A DNA stretch of 48,753 bases from Aporhodopirellula aestuarii (lineage in GTDB: Bacteria > Planctomycetota > Planctomycetia > Pirellulales > Pirellulaceae), in contig NZ_JAMQBK010000082.1 of assembly GCF_023701485.1 (NCBI RefSeq), positions 1 to 48,753 of the forward strand, given 5' to 3'. Shown piece after piece: positions 9,380 to 16,900 of this stretch. The notes beneath the pieces are model-generated. The model was not told the DNA's origin. It worked only from the letters and a program-made list of their open reading frames with translations, and made no database searches. How positions within the stretch are numbered: the first letter of the stretch is position 1; each line of letters begins with the position of its first letter. Position numbers and translations under genes: made by a program.

Positions 9380-10297
9380 TTATCTCGTTACTCGTTTGCG
9401 TGAAAGCACTTGACCGCCAATATTGACGGCCAGCACGATAAGCACCAAAACTAAAGCGGCGGCCCACGCCAGTTCGATCTGGCTTTCGAACGGGACGCCT
9501 GAAAAGTTGAAAATCAGAACAGCGAGGGACGCGGTCGGTTCCATCAACGCGAGATTTCCGTCCTGCATGATCCAGTAGTTGCTATTAAGAGCTGTGAATA
9601 GCAGAGGAGCGGTTTCTCCTGATGCTCTTGCAACCGCTAACATGACGCCCGTCAACATGCCCGGCATCGCGGAAGGAAGCGTCACTCTCCATACGACTTG
9701 CGTTTGTGTTGCCCCCATCCCGATGGCGGCCTCCTTCATCTTGTGCGGCACCATCTTGATCGACTCTTCCGCCGTTAGCATTACGATCGGCAGCATCAGA
9801 ATCGACAACGCAACACCGCCCGCCGGCGCCGAGTAGCTGCCCGTCATCAGTACCACGGCGGCGTACGCGAACACGCCGGCCAATATCGAAGGAAATCCGG
9901 TCAGCAATTTAGCGCAAAACCGAACCGCCGATGCCGTTTTACTCTTCGGTCCGAACTCGGCAAGAAAGACAGCAGCCAGGACGCCGAACGGAACGCTGAT
10001 GAGCGCGGCGATTCCGACCATCGTCAGCGTACCAACGATCGCGTTTCCGAATCCGCCGCCGCTCTCGAACGCCGACGGTGGCGTCTGGGTAAACAGACTC
10101 AAACTCAGCCGTTTGCCTCCGCGGTAAATCAACATGAACAGGACCGAGAACAGCGGGACGCATGCCACCACCGTGACGAATCCGGTTAACAAGCTCAACA
10201 ATGAACTCACCAGCGTGCGTGGATGACGCAGTGACCGTTCCAATTGAGGGAAGTCCACACCTGCAAACGAATGGGTGATTTCGATTTGATTGCTCAT
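9380..10297 (-). CDS. pstA: Phosphate ABC transporter permease PstA
   Basis: Inner-membrane permease subunit of 305 residues with about six transmembrane helices, starting with a long helix at residues 31-58. The permease loop that contacts PstB is visible as EAAIGMGATQTQVVWRVTLP, followed by MPGMLTGVMLAVARASGETAP, both standard for PstA. The start ATG overlaps the pstC stop by 4 bp (ATGA), so the two permeases are translationally coupled. Together they form the phosphate channel. Confidence 0.96.
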   Translation of the reverse strand: MSNQIEITHSFAGVDFPQLERSLRHPRTLVSSLLSLLTGFVTVVACVPLFSVLFMLIYRGGKRLSLSLFTQTPPSAFESGGGFGNAIVGTLTMVGIAALISVPFGVLAAVFLAEFGPKSKTASAVRFCAKLLTGFPSILAGVFAYAAVVLMTGSYSAPAGGVALSILMLPIVMLTAEESIKMVPHKMKEAAIGMGATQTQVVWRVTLPSAMPGMLTGVMLAVARASGETAPLLFTALNSNYWIMQDGNLALMEPTASLAVLIFNFSGVPFESQIELAWAAALVLVLIVLAVNIGGQVLSRKRVTR

Positions 10298-11271
10298 CGT
10301 TCGCCTCCCGACAAACGCCGCTGCGCACGGTTCATAATCGCGGTGCCGACGAGATTAACGAGCAATGTGATCGCCATCAAAATCAACGCCGCGTACATCA
10401 AAACGCCTTCCTCGAGCTTTCCAGCTTCCGGGAAGTTATTCGCGAGCAAAGCTGCCAACGTGTTCGCGGGTGAGAACAGCGACAAGCTGACTTGATTCGA
10501 GTTTCCTACCAACATCGCCAGTGCCATCGTCTCGCCCAACGCGCGGCCGAATCCGAGCACGAGGGCACCAAAGATTCCCGTCGCCGACGTCGGAAGTATG
10601 ACGCCCAAGATGGCTTCCCACCGGGTCGCGCCGAGTCCAAAGGCGGCTTCTTTGAGTCTATGGGGTACCGAGCAAAGTGCATCGCGCGACACCGCTGAGA
10701 TCGTTGGCAAGATCATGATCGATAACACCATCGCGGCAGGCAACATGCCTGGTCCGCTTAAGGATGTTTCGAAAAACGGAATCCAACCGAGATGTTCGTG
10801 CACCCAATTTGCGGTCGGTCGTAGTGCTGGAATCACAACGTAGATCCCCCACAACCCATAGACGACGCTGGGGATAGCCGCCAGCAGTTCGACGATGTTT
10901 TTGAACACGACTTCCAGCTTGGGTGGCAAGAAATCTTGCGTCAAAAAGATCGCAATCGACACCCCAAAAAATCCACCGAGCATCAATGCCAAAATCGAGC
11001 TGTAGAGCGTTCCCCATATTTCAGGAAAGACGCCGAATTCGCCACGATTTGCATCCCATGTGGTCCCGGTGACAAAACCGAAACCATATTCTTGAATTGC
11101 CGGAAATGCTTTCCCCGCAATTTCGTAGACAATGTAGAGGACCAGGAAAATCGTCATCCAAGAAAAGACATACGTCAGTCCCCGAAATGTCCGGTCTCCC
11201 GCAATATCGAGACGCGAGGGAGGTGAAGCAACCGAATCAATCGGAACGTCACCTTCCAAAGTAATAGCCAT
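10294..11271 (-). CDS. pstC: Phosphate ABC transporter permease PstC
   Basis: Inner-membrane permease subunit of 325 residues, the partner of PstA. It has a hydrophilic N-terminus of about 35 residues, then roughly six helices. The EAA-type loop EAAFGLGATRWEAILGVILP and the following GFGRALGETMALAMLVGN are typical of PstC. A fairly long periplasmic region (about residues 60-85) precedes the core. pstS lies 60 bp upstream on the same strand. Transport energy comes from PstB. Confidence 0.96.
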   Translation of the reverse strand: MAITLEGDVPIDSVASPPSRLDIAGDRTFRGLTYVFSWMTIFLVLYIVYEIAGKAFPAIQEYGFGFVTGTTWDANRGEFGVFPEIWGTLYSSILALMLGGFFGVSIAIFLTQDFLPPKLEVVFKNIVELLAAIPSVVYGLWGIYVVIPALRPTANWVHEHLGWIPFFETSLSGPGMLPAAMVLSIMILPTISAVSRDALCSVPHRLKEAAFGLGATRWEAILGVILPTSATGIFGALVLGFGRALGETMALAMLVGNSNQVSLSLFSPANTLAALLANNFPEAGKLEEGVLMYAALILMAITLLVNLVGTAIMNRAQRRLSGGER

Positions 11272-11331
11272 CTGAATACCAATTAAACGCGTAACGTGGC
11301 GAGCTACGAAAAAGCCAGCAAGGACACCCGA

Positions 11332-12405
11332 CTACCGGATGTTTTCCAACGCCGCGGTCACTTTCTCGACGACGGTTTGAGGCAACGGTACATAGCCCAT
11401 TTCGTCACTGATTTTTTGACCTTCGGTAAGGCAATAGCGGATGGCCCCCTTGAGGGCTTCCGCCTTCTTCGGGTCGTCGTAGTTCTTGTAGCACAGCAAC
11501 CACGTGTAGCTGACGATCGGATAAGCGTCTTCGCCTTCCGGATCGGGTAGCCAAGCCCGCAGGTTGACGGGCATCTCGACGTTGGCCAAGGCCGCCTGAC
11601 CGCTCGCAAGCGATGGCTGAACGAACTTGCCTGATCTATTTTCCAAGCTGACCATTGGAATCTTTGTCAACTTGGCGTAGCCGTACTCGATGTAACCGAT
11701 CGCACCTGGAGTTTGCTTAATCGTGGCGGTCACGCCATCATTCTTGGGTGCAGCGATGAACTTGTCGCTGTTCGGCCACACAACGGTTTTGCCGGTGCCC
11801 GGTCCGTTCTTCCAGTCTTCGCTGATCGCGCTGAGATGCTGTGTGAAGACAAACGTCGTTCCGCTGCTGTCGGCGCGGCGTGCAACCGTGATGTCCAAGT
11901 CAGGCAGATCGATGTCGGCGTTGGTTTTTACAATGGCCGGATCTTGCCAATTGGTGATTTTGCCCAACAGAATGCCGACGTATGCTTCACGCGACAGTTT
12001 AAGTTCGTTGACGCCAGCGAGATTGTATGCCAGCACCACTTCCCCGGCGGTCATCGGCAACAGTTGAACGCCCTTATCGACCTGAGCAATTTCTTCGTCG
12101 TTCATCGCGGCGTCGCTGGCACCGAAGTCAGTTGTGCCGTTGATGAAGTCTTTGATACCTGCGCCACTGCCTTTGGCTTGGTAATCGATTCGCACACCGT
12201 CGGTATTGGCGCTATAGTCCTTGAACCAACGGTCATAGAGCGGGTAAGGAAAGCTCGCGCCGGATCCTGTCAGTTTGATGGTTTCAGTGTTATCTGCCAG
12301 CGTACCGTTTTCAGGAAATTCGGTCGATGTGGTGGACTCTGAACTGCAGCCGACGAAAAACGCCGCCATGCTTGCCAGCACGAAAGTCGTGGTTGCCTTG
12401 GACAT
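11332..12405 (-). CDS. pstS: Phosphate-binding lipoprotein PstS
   Basis: Substrate-binding component of the phosphate importer. I start it at 12405 (357 residues) rather than at an ATG 37 codons upstream, because this Met begins a lipoprotein signal peptide (hydrophobic run, then FFVGC) and GGAG lies about 11 nt before it. The mature part has the phosphate-binding loops GSGASFP and GSGAGIKDFINGTTDFGASD, and RADSSGTTFVFTQHLS. It would be anchored by lipid in the membrane facing the periplasm. It is the first gene of the pst operon. I could not recognise a PHO box upstream, but the motif is poorly known in planctomycetes. Confidence 0.95.
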   Translation of the reverse strand: MSKATTTFVLASMAAFFVGCSSESTTSTEFPENGTLADNTETIKLTGSGASFPYPLYDRWFKDYSANTDGVRIDYQAKGSGAGIKDFINGTTDFGASDAAMNDEEIAQVDKGVQLLPMTAGEVVLAYNLAGVNELKLSREAYVGILLGKITNWQDPAIVKTNADIDLPDLDITVARRADSSGTTFVFTQHLSAISEDWKNGPGTGKTVVWPNSDKFIAAPKNDGVTATIKQTPGAIGYIEYGYAKLTKIPMVSLENRSGKFVQPSLASGQAALANVEMPVNLRAWLPDPEGEDAYPIVSYTWLLCYKNYDDPKKAEALKGAIRYCLTEGQKISDEMGYVPLPQTVVEKVTAALENIR

Positions 12406-12821
12406 GTTGTTATGCTCCGCACAGGATGTTGATGCTAAGGCGGCATTATCAACACCGAATTTTTCTCTGTGCAATTGACGAACGACATGATGCGGCCGCA
12501 TTTGCCGAAGCTTCATTTTCTCTTAACACCGCAGACATCAACCGCGACGAAATGTGAGTTTTTCACAACCAAAGCGGTTTTCTGCGCGAGCGAAATCGCA
12601 GCAGTGCACGCCGACGCGTCCGAGCCTTCATCTAACGCGGATCATCAGAGCACTGAACGCGTGTCTCGATGCGGATAGGCTGTGAATTTAGTCGCCAGCG
12701 GCGAATCATCATGGCCGTATGCTCCGCAAGCGGAGATTAAAGGTGCGCTCGTTCGCGGGAGCGAACGGCCACGTGGATCAATTCACAGCCTAGGAGCAAA
12801 CTTGCTCACCCCCGCAGCAAC
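12406..12821. other. Intergenic region upstream of pstS
   Basis: This 416-bp gap runs between the pstS start and the 3' end of the aldo/keto reductase gene on the same strand. It should hold the pst promoter, which I cannot place. Its right part is filled by a nested palindromic element (12676-12792). Confidence 0.5.
12676..12792. repeat. Nested palindromic element with 13-bp terminal inverted repeats
   Basis: A perfect 13-bp inverted repeat (TAGGCTGTGAATT at 12676-12688 and its complement at 12780-12792) encloses several further palindromes. These are TCGCC/GGCGA (12692-12704), TGGCCGT/ACGGCCA (12712-12718 and 12765-12771), CTCCGC/GCGGAG (12722-12735) and CGTTCGC/GCGAACG (12750-12767). The last two sit inside the TGGCCGT arms, giving a cloverleaf-like fold. 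It resembles a REP/BIME-type or small non-autonomous mobile element and could also end the reductase transcript or act in the pstS leader region. Confidence 0.65.
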
Positions 12822-13850
12822 TCAGACTCCGTCGTAGCTGTGCACCGCTTGAGTGATCGTCTCCAATTCGTCTTTTTCCAGATCGACTGCCCCAGCGCCG
12901 ACGTTGTCGATCGCCTGTTGGGGATTGCGCGCGCCTGCCAGAACGTGCGAACACCCCGGTTGGGCAAGAGTCCAGGCGATGGTCAGTTGCGCCATGCTGA
13001 TTCCGTGCTTTTCGGCAATCGGCTTCATCGGATCGAGCATCGCATGCACCTTACGAACATTCTCCGGCTTGAAACGTTCTTTGAAACGTCGTTGGTCACC
13101 GTCGGGATATTCGCGATCGGGATCAATTTTTCCTGTCAGCAAACCTTGGCTGAGCGGGCTGTAGGCGAGGAATCCGATTTCATCGCTCTCACACTTTGCG
13201 AGATTTGAGCTCTCCATCTGGCGGTCGAGCATCGAGAACTTTTCTTGATCCGTATCGACTTGGCCAAACTTCTGATACTCGGCAATTTGTTCCACGGAGG
13301 CGTTCGAAACACCGATCGCGCGAATTTTCCCTTCACGTCGCAGATCTTCGAGGACGCCCATCTTTTCCTCAATTTCGACTTCGTCGCTTTGCCAATGGGT
13401 TTGATAGAGATCAATAACATCGGTGCGAAGGCGTTTTAAGCTCTGCTCGATCTCGTTGCGGATGCCATCAGCGCCAGCATAGATGTAAACATCAAAACTG
13501 TCTTTGGAGCGTTCGCCGGGTTGGTCGAATATGTCCTCGCTCGTCGAGAACTTCTTTTGCGCTCGCTTCTTTTGTTCGTCGTCGAGGTCCCAACGCATGG
13601 AACACTTCGTTGCGAGAACCACGTCATCACGTCGGTTGGCGATCGCCTTACCCACGATTTCTTCGCTGCGTCCAAACCCATAGATCGGAGCGGTATCGAT
13701 CAGCGTCCCGCCAGCATCAAGAAAAGCATGAATCGCCCGAATGGATTCTTGTTCGTCCGTACCACCCCAAGTCCATCCACCAATCGCCCACGCTCCGAAA
13801 CCAATGACTGAGGCTTCGATGTTTGACTTACCAAGTGTGCGAAATTTCAT
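12822..13850 (-). CDS. Aldo/keto reductase
   Basis: Cytoplasmic NAD(P)H-dependent oxidoreductase of 342 residues with a TIM-barrel fold. I start it at 13850, where the family's N-terminal MKFRTLGKSNIE begins; an in-frame extension of 52 residues upstream has low-complexity, non-family sequence. The catalytic tetrad can be placed: Asp52 and Tyr57 in DTAPIYGFG, Lys82 in VLATKCSMRW, and His in DLYQTHWQSD. SPLSQGLLTGKID and GCSHVLAGARNPQQ are typical of the NADPH-binding half. The substrate is unknown. It stands alone, on the minus strand. Confidence 0.93.
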   Translation of the reverse strand: MKFRTLGKSNIEASVIGFGAWAIGGWTWGGTDEQESIRAIHAFLDAGGTLIDTAPIYGFGRSEEIVGKAIANRRDDVVLATKCSMRWDLDDEQKKRAQKKFSTSEDIFDQPGERSKDSFDVYIYAGADGIRNEIEQSLKRLRTDVIDLYQTHWQSDEVEIEEKMGVLEDLRREGKIRAIGVSNASVEQIAEYQKFGQVDTDQEKFSMLDRQMESSNLAKCESDEIGFLAYSPLSQGLLTGKIDPDREYPDGDQRRFKERFKPENVRKVHAMLDPMKPIAEKHGISMAQLTIAWTLAQPGCSHVLAGARNPQQAIDNVGAGAVDLEKDELETITQAVHSYDGV

Positions 13851-14384
13851 CTCGTAGGTGTTCCTTGTCGGTGAGGGGAGTCGTTTTGGCGAATGTCTGG
13901 TGTTTCGTCTAACCCGAACTTGTGCGTTGCCTGAACCGGAGGGATCTCGGGCTGTTGTTTTAGTCGAATTTGACTGCTGCGGGGGATCAATACTACCGAC
14001 GCGCAAGCGAGTGGAGCAACGGAATCCCTTGCATGCGCCGCGGGCAAGTAAATCAACAGCCCGCTTGCGCAGTTCCGTTGCGAGATCTTATTGCTGTGGC
14101 AATAGCCCCGCAATCTTCTAGCTTGATGATCTGCCTGAGCCGTTTGCCTTGGCCGTTTGATGCCGTGGCCGTCCCAGTTGGCATGTGTCTCGCCCCTCAG
14201 ACGAACGACGAGAATACAGAACGAGCTAAAGCAGTACGCGGATGGACGCCTGAGCACTCGTGGAACGAATCCACATTCGTGTTTGCATACCGTAGGTTAG
14301 AAGACGAGGGCGAACTATACTTGTGCGTAAAGTTGGTCGTTTCGAAAACGACGTTTCCCCTCTCCCTACTCACACGAAACTTTC
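13851..14384. other. Intergenic region, reductase / S10 peptidase
   Basis: This 534-bp gap separates divergent genes and should hold both promoters. It contains one copy of a palindromic repeat (13948-14081). A TGGCATG-N4-TCGC sequence at 14178 resembles a sigma-54 site but has two mismatches. I see no credible coding frame. Confidence 0.5.
13948..14081 (+). repeat. Palindromic repeat, copy A
   Basis: This element shares the ordered blocks CGGGCTGTTGTTTTAGTC, GGGGGATCA and CGCAAGCGAGTG followed by AGCAACGGAATC with copy B at 16035. The first two blocks have identical spacing (33 bp). Within copy A, three blocks recur as reverse complements: CGGGCTGTTG (13948) with 14054-14063, GCGCAAGCG (14001) with 14062-14070, and GCAACGGAA (14016) with 14073-14081. 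Their order is A-B-C-A'-B'-C', so all three stems cannot nest at once. Confidence 0.65.
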
Positions 14385-15974
14385 ATGCTCCGCTGCCTCG
14401 CCTTGTTCCTGTTTGTTGGTTTGTTTTCCGTCGCTGTGCCCTTTTGTCAGATCCAATCGGCGGCCGCAGATGCGAAGAAGTCTGGACAGCAAAGCGGGGA
14501 TCAATCACAGGTCAAGAGTGACGAGAAACCTGCCGAAAAGAAGTCGGCTGACGAGACCGACGAGCCCTCCGAACCATCGGTGACGCACCACAAGACGTCG
14601 ATTGCCGGAAAGAAATTCGCTTACACCGCGACCGCTGGCAAAATGGTCATGAAGGACGATGAGGGGAAGGTGAAAGCCCATGTCTTTTACGTTGCCTACA
14701 GCCTTGATGACGCCGATCCATCCAAACGTCCCGTCACCTTCTGTTTTAACGGTGGTCCAGGCTCGTCGTCCGTTTGGTTGCATTTGGGCATGCTCGGGCC
14801 ACGTCGCGTCAAACTCAGTGATGATGCGAAACCGATCCGTCCGCCGCACGAAATGATCGACAACCCGTTCTCGCTGCTCGATAAAACTGACCTCGTGTTC
14901 ATCGATCCTGTTAGCACCGGTTTCAGTCGCCCGGCGAAAGGCGAAGACAAACGGCAGTTTCACGGATACGACGAAGATGTACGCAGTGTTGGCCAGTTCA
15001 TTCACGACTTCACGACGAAGTACGGTCGCTGGGGCTCACCGAAATTCCTTCTTGGCGAGAGCTACGGTGGATTGCGCGCGGCCGGATTGAGCGGCGAATT
15101 GCAAAACCGCTACCACATGTATCTCAACGGAATCGTGCTCGTATCCGCGGTTGTTGATTTCCAGACCTTGCGAGCGGCCGGAAATAATGACATCGCGTAT
15201 ACATTGTTTTTACCCACCTACGCCGCGACCGCGTGGTACCACAAGGCACTTCCAGCGCATTTGCAGTCGCAGAGCGTTGAGAAGGTAGTCGCGGAAGCCG
15301 AAGCGTTTGCACGTGAACCTTACATGCAAGCATTGCTCGCGGGTGATTCGATTTCAGATGAAGAACGAAAAATGGTGATCGCACGGATGGCAGAACTCAC
15401 GGGCCTCTCCGCTGACTACATCGATCGTGCCAATCTGCGAGTCAACATGGGGCGATTCGGTAAAGAACTTTTGCGTTCTCGCGGGTTGGTAATTGGACGA
15501 TTTGATGGTCGATACACTGGCGTCGACCGAGACCATATTGGCGATCAAGCCGAACATGACCCGAGTGCTTCTGCCGTATTTGGTCCGTTCACCTCCGCGA
15601 TGAACCAATACCTGCGTGACGAACTGAAAGTCGAAGAAGACCGCGTTTATGAGGTCCTGACATCCAAAGTCCATCCATGGGACTACAGCGAGTTTGAAAA
15701 TCGATTTGTCGACGCTTCCTCGACGCTGCGAAAGGCGATCACTGACAATCCGTTTTTGCGAGTCTACGCGGCATGCGGCTATTACGACTTGGCGACGCCA
15801 TCGTTTGCGATGGAATACACTCGTCACCACCTCGGCTTGCCCGCCGAACTGCGTGGCAATTTCACCATGGGATTCTACGAGGCCGGTCACATGATGTACG
15901 TCCACGAACCCTCGCTAAGGAAACTCCGTGACGACCTGATCGAGTTCTACAAGTCGGCGTTGGAAGACGAGTAA
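14385..15974 (+). CDS. Secreted serine carboxypeptidase, peptidase S10 family
   Basis: Exported protease of 529 residues expected to trim amino acids from peptide C-termini. A signal peptide (about residues 1-27) is followed by a Lys/Asp/Glu-rich linker (about 30-70). The oxyanion-hole motif FNGGPGSSS lies near residue 122, and the nucleophile is Ser226 in GESYGG. The catalytic Asp is probably in CGYYDLATP and His in YEAGHMMY near the C-terminus, all in the family order. S10 enzymes are commonest in eukaryotes, but bacterial members of this length occur in planctomycetes and proteobacteria. A hairpin terminator follows 13 bp after the stop. Two copies of one repeat flank the gene in direct orientation. 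Confidence 0.93.
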   Translation: MLRCLALFLFVGLFSVAVPFCQIQSAAADAKKSGQQSGDQSQVKSDEKPAEKKSADETDEPSEPSVTHHKTSIAGKKFAYTATAGKMVMKDDEGKVKAHVFYVAYSLDDADPSKRPVTFCFNGGPGSSSVWLHLGMLGPRRVKLSDDAKPIRPPHEMIDNPFSLLDKTDLVFIDPVSTGFSRPAKGEDKRQFHGYDEDVRSVGQFIHDFTTKYGRWGSPKFLLGESYGGLRAAGLSGELQNRYHMYLNGIVLVSAVVDFQTLRAAGNNDIAYTLFLPTYAATAWYHKALPAHLQSQSVEKVVAEAEAFAREPYMQALLAGDSISDEERKMVIARMAELTGLSADYIDRANLRVNMGRFGKELLRSRGLVIGRFDGRYTGVDRDHIGDQAEHDPSASAVFGPFTSAMNQYLRDELKVEEDRVYEVLTSKVHPWDYSEFENRFVDASSTLRKAITDNPFLRVYAACGYYDLATPSFAMEYTRHHLGLPAELRGNFTMGFYEAGHMMYVHEPSLRKLRDDLIEFYKSALEDE

Positions 15975-15986
15975 AACATTGGCAGG

Positions 15987-16013
15987 AACGAAATCGCGTA
16001 TTTCGATTTCGTT
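15987..16013 (+). terminator. Hairpin terminator after the S10 peptidase
   Basis: A perfect 10-bp stem (AACGAAATCG at 15987-15996, complement at 16004-16013) with a 7-nt loop lies 13 bp after the stop codon. Only a short, interrupted T run (TATCT) follows, so termination may be modest. Confidence 0.55.
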
Positions 16014-16034
16014 TATCTAGCGGCAGGACGCGAG

Positions 16035-16146
16035 CGGGCTGTTGTTTTAGTCAAATTGGGTTGCCTCGGGGGATCAGCATTCGCCCGAAACGCAAGCGAG
16101 TGAAGCAACGGAATCACTTGCTTGCGCGACGGGCTAGCAAAGCAAC
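16035..16146 (+). repeat. Palindromic repeat, copy B
   Basis: Second copy of the element at 13948, in the same orientation. CGGGCTGTTGTTTTAGTC is identical over 18 bp and GGGGGATCA falls at the same distance (33 bp). CGCAAGCGAGTG is shifted by 2 bp. The right-hand part (CGACGGGCTAGC and onward) is more diverged, and the perfect terminal inverted repeat of copy A is lost. Confidence 0.6.
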
Positions 16147-16218
16147 CGACAGCGAGCACTCAGGGTGTCAGTAAACTTCGGGTCTCGGTTGCCCAACGCA
16201 CAAGCGATTTGCAGTTTG

Positions 16219-16878
16219 CTATAGCATGAGCAAGCCGAGTCGGTGGGCTTGATTGATCGCCGAAGGCGCATTGTTGACCTTGAGTTTCTCGTAAATGTGG
16301 GCAACGTGGGTGTCGACCGTCGAGTAGCCGATGTTCAGTTGTGAGGCGATCTCTTTTTTCACCAAACCCTGTGCGAGCAGTGTGATGATCTCGAGTTCGC
16401 GTTCGGACAAAAGCGGCGGTTCGTCGGTTTGCTGATTTCGCGTTTGCAAATTTTCAACGATGAACTTGGCTACGCCTTTATCCAGCGAGGCACCACCACT
16501 CATCACCGTCTGAATGCTCTCGGTGATCTCGTTGAGCGTCGCGGATTTCAGCAAATATCCCGAGGCGCCCAGCGAGATCGATCGCAGCACATCTTTCGCT
16601 CGATCAGATTGCGACAGTACTATGATCTTTGTATCTGGAGCGATCTTTCGAATCGCCGGGATAGCTGTTAATCCATCCATCCCTGGCAAACGCAAATCCA
16701 AAATGATTAGATCAGGCTGGTCGCAAGCCGCGGAGTCCTGGAGTGTACACAGCGCGATCTCGGCGGTGCCAAAATGGCTCAACAACTCCACGTCCGGCTC
16801 GTGTTCCAGCGCAATGCGGATCACCTCTTTGTATTCCACATTGTCTTCGACGAGCATGATGCGAGCGATTTTTTTCAT
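16219..16878 (-). CDS. Response regulator, NarL/LuxR type
   Basis: Cytoplasmic DNA-binding response regulator of 219 residues. The receiver domain (about 5-125) has the acidic pair ED near residue 11, the phospho-acceptor Asp61 in LIILDLRLPGMDG, Ser in VLSQSD and Lys in LLKSA. The LuxR-type helix-turn-helix (about 158-215) reads LSERELEIITLLAQGL, then KEIASQLNIGYSTVDTHV. It lies 22 bp downstream of the sensor kinase on the same strand, so the two form one operon and a cognate pair. Target genes are not evident; the neighbouring S10 peptidase is one candidate. Confidence 0.95.
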   Translation of the reverse strand: MKKIARIMLVEDNVEYKEVIRIALEHEPDVELLSHFGTAEIALCTLQDSAACDQPDLIILDLRLPGMDGLTAIPAIRKIAPDTKIIVLSQSDRAKDVLRSISLGASGYLLKSATLNEITESIQTVMSGGASLDKGVAKFIVENLQTRNQQTDEPPLLSERELEIITLLAQGLVKKEIASQLNIGYSTVDTHVAHIYEKLKVNNAPSAINQAHRLGLLML

Positions 16879-16900
16879 GGGGAACTTCGCAGGATTATCG

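Noticed and set aside
12406..12560. PHO box upstream of pstS.
   Set aside because: I looked for repeated CTGTCAT-type or TTAACA-type direct repeats at 11-bp spacing and found none that were convincing.
14178..14193. A sigma-54-like site (TGGCATG-N4-TCGC) upstream of the S10 peptidase.
   Set aside because: It has two mismatches, including the TT before GC, so chance is likely; kept only as a note.
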